DNA of 11,438 bases from an uncultured Alphaproteobacteria bacterium (GCA_903933475.1 CAIZKE010000221.1:1-11438), one strand, 5' to 3'. Positions 1 through 7,188 are shown, counted from the stretch's first letter. Notes: a model not told the origin generated them from the letters alone. Program-made: numbers and translations.

Positions 1-806
1 GTCCCCGGAGCGTCCCGGATGTCGCCGGGCGCGACCGTCGCGGGCGCGGCGTCGAGCAGGGCGTCGGGGCCCTTCTCCCGGCGGGCCGCCAGCGTCCCCA
101 CCGCGGATCCCAGCACCGCCGGGGGATCGCCGCCCTCCACCAGGCCGGCGGCGAAGAGGGCGGCCAGGAGGTCGCCTGTTCCCTTCGGTGCCCGCTCAAG
201 GCGCGAGTGGGTCGCCAGCCAGGCGTTCGTCGCATCGGCCCAGAGGACGCCTGTCCTCGACCCTGCCGGGACCGAAGAGACCAGGACCGGCCGGCCCAGG
301 CTGCGGGCGGCGGCGAGGGCCCCGGCGGCGTCGGCAATCCGAATCCCCGAGAGGCGTTCCAGCTCCCAGGCATTGGGTGCCAAAAGGCTCGCGCGTGGGA
401 CCAACTCGAGGGGTAGGGCCTCGGCGACGGCTTGCGCGACATAGAGCCCGCGGTCCTCGTCGCCCAGGATGGGGTCCACCAGGCGCAGGGCCTGCGGACG
501 GTGCGCCGCGACATGGTCCAGGAGACCGGCTGCGGCGGCCACCTGCGCTGCAGAGGCGAAGTATCCGGTGATCACCAGGTCCGCCCGGTCCGCCAGGCCT
601 GAGGCGATCAGCCCGTCAACCTGGCCGGCAAAGACCGCATCGGACACGGATCCGCCCCCAGGGGGACCCAGGCCCGGATGGCGACCGAAGAGGACGGTGG
701 GAAGAAGGGCTGTGCGAAAGCCCAGTTGGGTGAGAACTGCACTCTGCAGGCCGCCGCCGACCCCCGAACCGGCAACGTGGCTGGACAGGATCAGGGCAAC
801 CGGCAT
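1..806 (-). CDS. pdxY: Pyridoxal kinase-like protein, 3' end missing (partial)
   Basis: Probable pyridoxal kinase of the ribokinase fold, which phosphorylates pyridoxal with ATP in the cytoplasm to salvage vitamin B6 as PLP. The frame is open from the ATG at 806 to the window edge (268 codons), so the C-terminus is cut off. Seen: an N-terminal ILSSHVAGSGVGGG stretch (residues 6-19) matching the IQSHVVYGHAGN region of PdxY/PdxK; VITGYFASAAQ (78-88), like the family's LSGYLGS segment; VDPILGDEDRGLYV (110-123), matching the DPVMGD motif; LLAPNAWELERLSG (141-154); and KGTGDLLAALF (208-218), the anion hole with probable catalytic Asp212. It starts 20 bases after the ahcY stop and is probably co-transcribed with it. 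The leader holds only a weak purine stretch (GAAAG) as ribosome-binding site. ThiD is the main alternative, but the SSHV N-terminus and GTGD context favour PdxY. Confidence 0.8.
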   Translation of the reverse strand, partial: MPVALILSSHVAGSGVGGGLQSAVLTQLGFRTALLPTVLFGRHPGLGPPGGGSVSDAVFAGQVDGLIASGLADRADLVITGYFASAAQVAAAAGLLDHVAAHRPQALRLVDPILGDEDRGLYVAQAVAEALPLELVPRASLLAPNAWELERLSGIRIADAAGALAAARSLGRPVLVSSVPAGSRTGVLWADATNAWLATHSRLERAPKGTGDLLAALFAAGLVEGGDPPAVLGSAVGTLAARREKGPDALLDAAPATVAPGDIRDAPG

Positions 807-826
807 GGGTTCTTTCGGCCTGCGGC

Positions 827-2218
827 CTAGTAGCGGTAGTGCTCGGGCTTGAAGGGCCCGGCGACCGGCACGTTGATGTAGGCGGCCTGGTCCGAGGTCA
901 GCCGGGTCAGCTTCGCGCCCAGCTTGTCCAGGTGCAGCATGGCCACCTTCTCGTCCAGGTGCTTGGGCAGGGTGTAGACCTGCTTGCCGTAGGCCGCGCC
1001 GTTGGTCCACAGCTCGAGCTGGGCCAGGGTCTGGTTGGTGAAGGAGGCGCTCATCACGAAGCTGGGGTGGCCCGTGGCGTTGCCCAGGTTCACCAGCCGG
1101 CCCTCGGACAGGACGATGATCTTCTTGCCGTCCGGGAACTCCACGTGGTGGACCTGGTCCTTGATCTTGTCCCAGCGGTAGTTGCGCAGGCCCGAGATCT
1201 GGATCTCGGAATCGAAGTGGCCAATGTTGGCGACAATGGCGTTGTTCTTCATCCGCCGCATGTGGTCGACGGTCAGGACGTCCTTGTTGCCGGTGGCGGT
1301 GACGAAGATGTCGCCCCTGTCCGCCACGTCGTCCATGGTCTGGACCTCATAGCCCTCCATGGCGGCCTGCAGGGCGCAGATCGGGTCGATCTCGGTGACG
1401 ATGACCCGGGCACCGCCGTTGCGCAGGCTGGCCGCCGAGCCCTTGCCCACGTCGCCATAGCCCAGGACCACGGCAACCTTGCCGGACAGCATGACGTCCG
1501 TGCCCCGGCGGATCGCGTCCACCAGACTCTCGCGGCAGCCGTAGAGGTTGTCGAACTTGGACTTGGTGACGCTGTCATTGACGTTGATGGCGGGGAAGGG
1601 CAGCTCGCCGCGGTCGGCCATCTGGTAAAGGCGGTGGACCCCCGTGGTGGTCTCCTCCGAGACGCCGCCGATGGAATTACGGATGGCGGTATAGAAGCCG
1701 GGCTTTTCCTTCAGGTACCGCTTCATCACCGCGTAGAGGGCTTCTTCCTCCTCGTTCTGCGGGTTGTCGAGGACTGAGGCGTCCGCTTCCGCCTTGGGCC
1801 CCAGCACGCAGAGCAGGGTGGCGTCGCCACCATCGTCGAGAATGAGGTTGGGATAGCCGCCGTCGGCCCATTCGAAGATCCGGTGGGCGTAGTCCCAGTA
1901 TTCCATAAGGGTCTCGCCCTTGGTGGCGAAGACCGGGGTTCCGGCGTCGGCGATGGCCGCCGCGGCGTGGTCCTGGGTGGAGAAGATGTTGCAGGAGGCC
2001 CAGCGCACCTCGGCACCCAGGGCCTCGAGGGTCTGGATCAGGACCGCCGTCTGGATGGTCATGTGCAGGGAGCCGGCGATGCGGGCGCCCTTGAGAGGCT
2101 GGGAAGCCCCGAACTCGGCGCGGACGGCCATCAGGCCGGGCATTTCGGTCTCGGCGATCGCAATTTCCTTGCGGCCGAATTCGGCCAGAGAAATGTCCTT
2201 CACCACATAGTCGGTCAT
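827..2218 (-). CDS. ahcY: S-adenosyl-L-homocysteine hydrolase (adenosylhomocysteinase)
   Basis: NAD-dependent cytosolic enzyme that splits S-adenosylhomocysteine into adenosine and homocysteine, removing the product inhibitor of methyltransferases and feeding the methionine cycle. The protein is full length at 463 residues. Seen: the first family signature SCNIFSTQDHAAAAI (75-89); the substrate/NAD segment NVNDSVTKSKFDNLYGCRESL (212-232); the Rossmann NAD loop GYGDVGKG (253-260); NIGHFDSEI (331-339); and the conserved C-terminus PEHYRY. An insert rich in charged residues around 143-185 is usual for this bacterial class. The start at 2218 is supported by an AGGA box about 9 bases upstream and by the typical DYVVKDISLAEFGRKEI N-terminus. 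The 89 bases upstream hold a promoter-like pair and a palindrome, so the gene probably has its own transcription start in addition to any read-through from the upstream operon. Confidence 0.98.
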   Translation of the reverse strand: MTDYVVKDISLAEFGRKEIAIAETEMPGLMAVRAEFGASQPLKGARIAGSLHMTIQTAVLIQTLEALGAEVRWASCNIFSTQDHAAAAIADAGTPVFATKGETLMEYWDYAHRIFEWADGGYPNLILDDGGDATLLCVLGPKAEADASVLDNPQNEEEEALYAVMKRYLKEKPGFYTAIRNSIGGVSEETTTGVHRLYQMADRGELPFPAINVNDSVTKSKFDNLYGCRESLVDAIRRGTDVMLSGKVAVVLGYGDVGKGSAASLRNGGARVIVTEIDPICALQAAMEGYEVQTMDDVADRGDIFVTATGNKDVLTVDHMRRMKNNAIVANIGHFDSEIQISGLRNYRWDKIKDQVHHVEFPDGKKIIVLSEGRLVNLGNATGHPSFVMSASFTNQTLAQLELWTNGAAYGKQVYTLPKHLDEKVAMLHLDKLGAKLTRLTSDQAAYINVPVAGPFKPEHYRY

Positions 2219-2259
2219 GTCGGGATTCCTGTCGCGCGGGCCCTGGCCGCTTGAACGGT

Positions 2260-2288
2260 CCTATACCCCCGACCGGGCCGGGTCGCAA
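2260..2288 (-). promoter_or_regulatory. Candidate sigma-70-type promoter of ahcY
   Basis: On the minus strand TTGCGA (2288-2283) is followed after 17 bases by TATAGG (2265-2260). A start point about 7 bases further on would give a leader of only about 35 bases before the ahcY ATG. That is too short for the SAH or SAM riboswitches found in front of ahcY and met genes in other bacteria. The call rests on hexamer resemblance and spacing only; the local AT content stands out against the GC-rich surroundings. Confidence 0.4.
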
Positions 2289-2293
2289 CCAGG

Positions 2294-2313
2294 ACATAAA
2301 GACTTCTTTATGT
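2294..2313. promoter_or_regulatory. Perfect 8-bp inverted repeat upstream of ahcY; probable SahR-type operator
   Basis: The sequence reads ACATAAAG, then ACTT, then CTTTATGT: two perfect 8-base arms around a 4-base centre, very AT-rich in a GC-rich genome. It lies about 5 bases upstream of the candidate ahcY -35 box and covers the TAA stop of the preceding CYTH-CHAD gene. ArsR-family SahR regulators that sense S-adenosylhomocysteine control ahcY and methionine-cycle genes in Proteobacteria, and their sites, as I recall them, are palindromes with ATAAAG/CTTTAT arms. No regulator gene is in the window. An intrinsic terminator is unlikely, because the arms are AT-rich and no U-run follows outside the repeat. 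Confidence 0.6.
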
Positions 2314-3735
2314 GAAGCGGAGTGCGGGCCCATTCACCAGCTCGTCGACAGCCTTCAGGGCCCGCCGCGCGTCGCCCCTGCGGCGGAGACCCGATACAAG
2401 CCTTCGGGCCGCCCTCCGGCCCTCGGGGTCGAGGTCCAGCCGGGAGAGAACACCTTCCGCCATCCCCGCGTCATTGAGCAGGCCGAGCGCGTCCTGGGCC
2501 TTCCTGAGTCCGGCCTCGAAACCCGGTGCGACCCGTCGCCAGTCCGGGGCCTCGAAGGCGGCCAGGGCGTAGCGGAAGGCCTTGATGCGCAGGCGCAGGG
2601 CGTGAAGGTCCTCCGGCCCCAGGGCGTCCGCCGCCTGGCCCTCCCGACGGATGCGTTGCCAGCGGCGGTCAAGGTCAGAGCCCAGCCCCTCCGCGGCACC
2701 CCCGGCGTTCCGGGCCCGGCCAGGCCAGTCTCCCGCCTCGGCCAGGAGGAGTCCCTCCAGCAGGGTCAGCCGCGCAGGCGCCGCCGCCAGGCAGGCGGAC
2801 AGGCCGGCGGCGGCCCGGTGCCGGGCTTCCGAAAGGGCGGTGTCGAGGGCCGGGCCGGATGGCCCCATCGCCATCAGGACGTCCAGTTCCCGCACCTCGC
2901 CGCAGGCCCGGGCCAGGTCGCGCAGTCCGGCGCGGACCGTCGCCGCCGGGGCCTCGTCCAGCCGCCTCCGGAAGACCAGTGTCAGGCTTCGCATCCGCCG
3001 CAGGGCAACGCGCATCTGGTGGACCGCCTCGACAGAGGGGTCGTTCGCTGTACTCCGGGTCCGGCCTGCCACCTCGGCCAGGCTTCCGAGCAGGGCTTGC
3101 CGCAGGGCCTCACCCGTGGTGATCCCCCCGGCCAGGGCGACCTGCGCGGCGCGGGGCCAGGGCCGGTCCGCCGCCAGGTCCGAGCCCCTGGCGGACTTGG
3201 TGCGGAGCGAGAGGGTCAGGGGCAGTTCTGCGGCAAGTCGCCGCGCGAGGGTGAGCAGGTCCTCGCGGTCGCCCTCCAGGAGCTCCAGCTCAACCTCGCA
3301 GACCACCTCCCTGCGATCCCCCGCCCGGATCTCGCCCTCGTCAAAGGCCGCCTCGATCCGGGAGGCACCCGCCTCGACCACGCCGCTGCGCCGGCGCACA
3401 TGTACGGAAAATCGCGGTGCGAGCGGGTCCGGGCCGATGGCGGCGAGGCCCAGGCCGGCAAGCTCCGGCCAGGAGAGGTCCAGGTGTCCGGGGGCGACCT
3501 CGGCCTCGACCTCGTCCCGGACCAGCCCCAGTCCGGTTTTCAGGGTCTGGACAGTCCGGCCGGCCGCTTCGGTGCGCAGGCGCAGGGAGGCACCCGCGGC
3601 CGCGAGGGCTTCGTCGGGGGTGTCGTAATAGTGGGACAGGAGGGCGCGGTCCTGGGGCGGGGCGTTCAGGACCCGCGGAAGCAACCTATCGATCGCGTCA
3701 GGGGCGCAGTCGAACTTGATTTCCACCTCGGGCAT
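2308..3735 (-). CDS. CYTH-CHAD protein (probable inorganic triphosphatase / polyphosphate-binding)
   Basis: A two-domain protein of 475 residues. The N-terminal CYTH (triphosphate tunnel) domain spans about residues 1-200 and keeps the ExExK motif EVEIK (3-7), YYDTPD (36-41), RLRTE (52-56), LKTG (65-68), a late EVELEL strand (147-152) and SLRTKSARG (176-184). It therefore looks catalytically competent, most likely cleaving inorganic tri- or polyphosphate with a divalent metal. The C-terminal CHAD domain (about 205-470) is helical and basic, with VHQMRVALRRMRS (238-250) and HALRLRIKAFRYALAAFE (378-395), the two histidine/arginine segments typical of polyphosphate-binding CHAD. The ATG at 3735 is preferred over a longer frame: a GGAGAGGG box lies 7 bases upstream and the ExExK motif then sits at the N-terminus as usual. 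The gene follows HPr by 19 bases and ends in TAA inside the ahcY palindrome. Substrate and regulatory role are unknown. Confidence 0.9.
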   Translation of the reverse strand: MPEVEIKFDCAPDAIDRLLPRVLNAPPQDRALLSHYYDTPDEALAAAGASLRLRTEAAGRTVQTLKTGLGLVRDEVEAEVAPGHLDLSWPELAGLGLAAIGPDPLAPRFSVHVRRRSGVVEAGASRIEAAFDEGEIRAGDRREVVCEVELELLEGDREDLLTLARRLAAELPLTLSLRTKSARGSDLAADRPWPRAAQVALAGGITTGEALRQALLGSLAEVAGRTRSTANDPSVEAVHQMRVALRRMRSLTLVFRRRLDEAPAATVRAGLRDLARACGEVRELDVLMAMGPSGPALDTALSEARHRAAAGLSACLAAAPARLTLLEGLLLAEAGDWPGRARNAGGAAEGLGSDLDRRWQRIRREGQAADALGPEDLHALRLRIKAFRYALAAFEAPDWRRVAPGFEAGLRKAQDALGLLNDAGMAEGVLSRLDLDPEGRRAARRLVSGLRRRGDARRALKAVDELVNGPALRFT

Positions 3736-3754
3736 CACAACCCTCTCCGGACAG

Positions 3755-4027
3755 CTATTCGTCCTCGTCGAAACGATTGGCCACCAGGGCGACAAGGGCG
3801 GCGAGGGCAGCGTCCGCCTCAGCCCCTTCCGCGGCGATGTCGATGCAGCAGCCCGGCCCGGCGGCCAACATCATCAGGCCCATGATCGAACGGGCGTCCA
3901 CCTCGGCGCCATCCTTTGAGACGTACACCTCCGCTTCGAAGGTGGAGGCTGTCTTCACGAACTTGGCGGATGCGCGGGCGTGAAGCCCGCGCTTATTGAT
4001 GATCTCGACCCGGGCCCGGGCGGTCAC
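3755..4027 (-). CDS. ptsH: Phosphocarrier protein HPr (PTS regulatory branch)
   Basis: A small cytoplasmic phosphocarrier of 90 residues, the usual length. The phosphorylatable histidine is His16 in KRGLHARASAKF, which in the family accepts phosphate from enzyme I and passes it to EIIA. Ser47 in RSIMGLMMLAAG is the regulatory serine phosphorylated by HprK. The start is a GTG at 4027 that overlaps the stop of the EIIA gene in a GTGA arrangement, so the two are probably translationally coupled. With hprK and EIIA upstream and no sugar permease nearby, the protein most likely serves regulation and not sugar uptake, as described for the incomplete PTS of alphaproteobacteria. No enzyme I gene is present here; it must be elsewhere if the chain works. 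Confidence 0.95.
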   Translation of the reverse strand: MTARARVEIINKRGLHARASAKFVKTASTFEAEVYVSKDGAEVDARSIMGLMMLAAGPGCCIDIAAEGAEADAALAALVALVANRFDEDE

Positions 4028-4428
4028 TTGTCCCCTGCCAGGACGTAGGAGGCGACCGAGATGTACTTACGCCCCGCCTCCTGGGCCTGGGCAACGCAGC
4101 TGGCGAGGTCAAGCCGGTTTCGGACGCTGGCGAGCTTGATCAGCATGGGCAGGTTCAGGCCGGCGATGACCTCACCCCGGGTCTGCTCCATGACCGAGAT
4201 GGCAAGGTTCGAAGGCGTGCCCCCGAACATGTCGGTCAGGAGGATGATGCCGGTCCCGTCGTCTACCCGTCCGCAGGCCGAGAGGATGTCTCGTCGCCTC
4301 TGCTCCATGTCATCGTCCGGGCCGATGCAGATGGCGGCGATCCCTGACTGGGGCCCGACCACATGTTCCATGGCCAGCAGGAACTCGTCGGCCAGGCGAC
4401 CGTGGGTCACGATGACGAGGCCGATCAT
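4024..4428 (-). CDS. PTS EIIA component, mannose/fructose (EIIA-Man) family
   Basis: A 134-residue soluble EIIA-Man domain (often annotated ptsM or manX in alphaproteobacteria). Seen: the N-terminal strand MIGLVIVTHGRLADEF with the probable phospho-accepting His9, and LLTDMFGGTPSNLA (63-76), the family's DLFGGTP loop. The open frame extends 35 codons upstream, but the ATG at 4428 gives the standard family N-terminus. A GAGAG ribosome-binding sequence overlaps the TGA stop of hprK, 10 bases upstream. In E. coli this domain is fused to EIIB-Man, but here there is no EIIB, EIIC or EIID, so it probably acts as a terminal phosphate acceptor that signals through protein contacts. It lies between hprK and HPr, and its stop overlaps the HPr start. 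Confidence 0.95.
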   Translation of the reverse strand: MIGLVIVTHGRLADEFLLAMEHVVGPQSGIAAICIGPDDDMEQRRRDILSACGRVDDGTGIILLTDMFGGTPSNLAISVMEQTRGEVIAGLNLPMLIKLASVRNRLDLASCVAQAQEAGRKYISVASYVLAGDK

Positions 4429-4438
4429 GGGAAGGCTC

Positions 4439-4930
4439 TCAAGGGGAATTCTCACCCTGTACGGGCGCCGCCGGCGCCGGAAGGCCGACTTGATACGACT
4501 CTTCCCGGTCCGCTCCAAGCCGACAAAGTGCATCTGCGATCCGGTGTGGCGCCGAGGCTTCGGTCAGGCGGAGCCGGAGCCGCGGCGCATCCCGCCCGAG
4601 TACCGAAAGGGTCTCCCGGTCCGGCATCCGCTCTGGCTCTCCTGCCGTCACTGCAAGGTCGATCCGGCAAAGGTCCAGGCAGGGCAGGCGTACAACACCG
4701 GCACCCCGGATCTCAAGCTTGCCGCGCAGGACATCTGGGGCCCTGCCGAAGAGGCATCCGCCGCTCGTCCAGACCAGGGTGCGGTCGTCGGCAACCATTC
4801 GGAATCCCAGGTTCAGGGCCCTCAATGCGAGGTCGCTCTTGCCGCTACCCGAGGGACCGAACACCAATGCGCCCCGCCAGCGCCCACCCGACCTCAGGGC
4901 GATAAGGCCGGCGTGCAGGATCTCGCTCAT
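4439..4930 (-). CDS. hprK: Short HPr kinase/phosphorylase
   Basis: A 163-residue protein equivalent to the C-terminal catalytic domain of HprK, the short form known in alphaproteobacteria; the N-terminal domain of the Firmicutes enzyme is absent. It would phosphorylate HPr on Ser47 and remove that phosphate. Seen: the P-loop GPSGSGKS (25-32), MVADDRTLV (45-53) with the paired aspartates that bind metal and substrate, and RGKLEIRGAGVVRLP (69-83), matching the HprK signature. A longer frame reaches back into chvG, but the ATG at 4930, 10 bases after the chvG stop, gives the usual SEILHAGLIAL start. The C-terminal tail (about 145-163) is rich in Ala and Pro and looks unstructured. It precedes EIIA by 10 bases in the same operon. 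Confidence 0.95.
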   Translation of the reverse strand: MSEILHAGLIALRSGGRWRGALVFGPSGSGKSDLALRALNLGFRMVADDRTLVWTSGGCLFGRAPDVLRGKLEIRGAGVVRLPCLDLCRIDLAVTAGEPERMPDRETLSVLGRDAPRLRLRLTEASAPHRIADALCRLGADREESYQVGLPAPAAPVQGENSP

Positions 4931-4940
4931 GTGACCGGTC

Positions 4941-6515
4941 TCATGACGCGGGGCGAAGGGGCAGACGGACCCGGAAGCAGGCGCCGGTGGGCTCACCTGC
5001 CTCGCCCATGCGGTTCTCTGCCCGGAGGGTGCCGCCCTGGGCCTCCACGATCTGGCGGGCGATGGACAGGCCCAGGCCCGAATTGCCGCCGAAGGCTGAA
5101 CCCTTGGGCCGGGAGGTGTAAAAGCGCTCGAAGACCGTCTCCAGGTTCTCCGGCGGTATGCCCGGGCCGTCATCCTCCACACGAACCTCGGTGATCCCGG
5201 CCTCGCGTGTCAGCAACAGCCGAACCGAACCGCCCGGCGGACTGAAGGAACGGGCGTTGTCGATGAGGTTCCGGAACACCTGGCCGAGCGGCCCTTCCCG
5301 TCCCAGGACCGCGGTCTCGCCCTCGGGCCGGGACAGCAGGACCTCCGGGTCCCCTTCCCGGCGGGCGTCGCCGTAAGCCCCGGTCAATTCATCGAGGAGC
5401 CGGCCCAGGTCGAAGGTCTGGGGCGCCTCCCGGGACAGTTCCGCATCCAACCGCGAGGCGTTGGAGATGTCCGTGACGAGGCGGTCCATGCGCTGCACGT
5501 CCTGCTGGATCACCCCCTGCAGCCGGGCTCGGGCGTCGGGGTCGGACACCAGATCCAGTGTCTCCACCGCCGAGCGCAGGGACGTGAGCGGATTGCGGAT
5601 TTCATGGGCTACGTCAGCGGCGAAGCGCTCGATGGCGCCCATCCGCTCGGACTGGGCATCCGTCATGGCCTCAAGGGACCGCGTGAGGTCGCCAAGCTCG
5701 TCGCCTCGCCTGGCCAGGTCGGGGAGCGAGATGGACCGGACCCGGGACAGCCGCACCCGGTCGGCGGCGCGCGCCAGGCGCCGGACAGGCAGGGCCACCA
5801 GGCGGGTCAGGAGGGCCGAGGACAAGAGGGTGACGCCGATGGAGAGCAGGATGAAGGGTACCAGGGCGGCCCTCTGCCGGGCGATGATGCTGTCGACGTC
5901 GCCAGCCTCGACCGTGAGGACCCCCAGAACGGCCTGGACATGGCGAATGGGAAAGGAGACCGAGACCACCCGGCCCGCAGGATCGGCGCGGCGGACGCCC
6001 GCCACCCTGCGCCCCTCGAGCGCGCCCCTGATCTCAGCCCGGAGCGCGGTCTGCCCCGGCGAGGCTCGGGGCTTGCCGGAGGTTGCCGGGGGGGCAGGCC
6101 CCCCTCTCGGACGGGCTGGGGGCAGGATTCCCTCCTCCACCCGGTTGGCGATCCAGTCGCTGTCGGCGATCACCTGCCCCTGGCGGTCAAAGAGCCGCGC
6201 CCGCTGGACGCTGGGATTGGCAAGAAGCTGGAGGATTTCGCTGGCCCGGGCGGCGTCAAGGGCCGGGACGGGCTCGCCGACCGTCGCCGCCTGGTCAATC
6301 AGGCTGGCCATCAGCTCGCCCTGGGTGGTGAGGCTGTCGATCCGGGCCTCCACCAGGCCCCGGCGCAGCTCGTTCAGCACCAGGGCACCGACAATGAGGA
6401 CAGCCAGGCCCAGCAGATTGAGGGCGAGGATCAGCCTGCCGAGACGGGACGCTGGCGGCCGGGCCCACCAGCGGCGGCCGGGCTCAGGCTTCGCGGTATC
6501 GGTAGCCGACGCCAT
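4941..6515 (-). CDS. chvG: Sensor histidine kinase ChvG (ExoS family)
   Basis: Inner-membrane sensor kinase of 524 residues that phosphorylates ChvI; the family responds to envelope stress, acid and cell-wall damage. Seen in order: a basic cytoplasmic N-terminus; a first membrane segment at about 27-48; a periplasmic sensor region at about 50-215; a second membrane segment at about 217-240; a HAMP-like linker at about 240-295; the dimerisation/phosphoacceptor box FAADVAHEIRNPLTSLRSA with His304; the N box NLIDNARS (416-423); the G1/F region VEDDGPGIPPENLETVFERF (446-465); and the G2 box NSGLGLSIA (478-486). The ATG at 6515 overlaps the end of chvI by 32 bases. It is chosen because it leaves about 26 residues before the first membrane segment and because longer starts would add residues that merely shadow chvI. 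The periplasmic domain carries a Pro/Ala/Gly-rich stretch at about 131-152, which may be a flexible loop. Confidence 0.95.
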   Translation of the reverse strand: MASATDTAKPEPGRRWWARPPASRLGRLILALNLLGLAVLIVGALVLNELRRGLVEARIDSLTTQGELMASLIDQAATVGEPVPALDAARASEILQLLANPSVQRARLFDRQGQVIADSDWIANRVEEGILPPARPRGGPAPPATSGKPRASPGQTALRAEIRGALEGRRVAGVRRADPAGRVVSVSFPIRHVQAVLGVLTVEAGDVDSIIARQRAALVPFILLSIGVTLLSSALLTRLVALPVRRLARAADRVRLSRVRSISLPDLARRGDELGDLTRSLEAMTDAQSERMGAIERFAADVAHEIRNPLTSLRSAVETLDLVSDPDARARLQGVIQQDVQRMDRLVTDISNASRLDAELSREAPQTFDLGRLLDELTGAYGDARREGDPEVLLSRPEGETAVLGREGPLGQVFRNLIDNARSFSPPGGSVRLLLTREAGITEVRVEDDGPGIPPENLETVFERFYTSRPKGSAFGGNSGLGLSIARQIVEAQGGTLRAENRMGEAGEPTGACFRVRLPLRPAS

Positions 6516-7188
6516 AGAGGGTTTCGATCGCGTCGAAATCGGGGTCGACCTCCCGGAACTTGCGGCGCATCCGCTTGATGTGGCTGTCGATGGTCCTGTC
6601 GTCGACATAGACCTGATCGTCGTAGGCCGCATCCATCAGGTTGTCGCGGCTCTTTACGAATCCGGGCCTCTGGGCGAGGGCCTGGAGCAGCAGGAATTCG
6701 GTCACGGTCAGCTTCACGGGCAGGCCGTTCCAGAGACAGTCGTGCCGCGCCGGGTCGAGGGTCAGCTGGCCGCGCTTCAGCGCCCGGGGTGCCACCGCCT
6801 CCGGGTCGTCCTCGTCCCCCAGGCCGCCGTTGGCCCGGCGCAGGACGGCTTTTACCCGCTCGATGAGCAAGCGCTGGCTGAAAGGCTTGTGCATGTAGTC
6901 GTCGGCGCCGAGGTTGAACCCGAGCAACTCGTCGATCTCGTCGTCCTTGGAGGTGAGGATGATCACCGGCAGGTCCGAGGCGCGACGCAGGCGCCGAAGC
7001 ACCTCCATGCCGTCCATGCGGGGCATCTTGACGTCGAGTATGGCCAGGTCTGGCGGATCGTTCTCGAGGGCGGCCAGGCCTGAGGCCCCGTCGAAGTAGG
7101 CCTTGACCGTATGGCCCTGGCTCTCCAGCGCGAGGCTTACGGAGGTCACGATGTTCTCGTCGTCGTCCACGAGGGTGATACGGGCCAT
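6484..7188 (-). CDS. chvI: Response regulator ChvI (OmpR/PhoB family)
   Basis: A 234-residue DNA-binding response regulator paired with ChvG. The receiver domain (1-118) has the acidic pair Asp9/Asp10, phospho-acceptor Asp52 in LAILDVKMPRMDG, Thr79 in ILTSKDD and Lys101 in HKPF. The winged-helix effector domain (about 138-232) includes LTVTEFLLLQALAQ, the recognition region DDRTIDSHIKRMRRKF (196-211) and the ending LYGVGYRY. Length and motif order are standard. It is the first gene of a tight minus-strand run into chvG, hprK, EIIA, HPr and CYTH-CHAD. The 85 bases upstream, after the pseC stop, should hold its promoter, but I could not pick a convincing -35/-10 pair. The nearest purine box (AAAAGGA) lies more than 12 bases from the ATG, so the ribosome-binding site is poor. 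Confidence 0.97.
   Translation of the reverse strand: MARITLVDDDENIVTSVSLALESQGHTVKAYFDGASGLAALENDPPDLAILDVKMPRMDGMEVLRRLRRASDLPVIILTSKDDEIDELLGFNLGADDYMHKPFSQRLLIERVKAVLRRANGGLGDEDDPEAVAPRALKRGQLTLDPARHDCLWNGLPVKLTVTEFLLLQALAQRPGFVKSRDNLMDAAYDDQVYVDDRTIDSHIKRMRRKFREVDPDFDAIETLYGVGYRYREA

Noticed and set aside
817..827. GGCC-TGC-GGCC inverted repeat between ahcY and pdxY, considered as a terminator.
   Set aside because: The stem is only 4 bp with a 3-base loop and no U-run, and it overlaps the ahcY stop; GC-rich DNA gives such repeats often.
2251..3885. Long plus-strand open frame opposite the CYTH-CHAD gene.
   Set aside because: It is a composition-driven shadow: its translation is low-complexity Gly/Arg/Pro/Gln with no domain motif, while the minus strand encodes clear CYTH and CHAD motifs.
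5461..7083. Long plus-strand open frame opposite chvG and chvI.
   Set aside because: It is Arg/Ser-rich with no recognisable motif and runs antisense to two well-conserved two-component genes.
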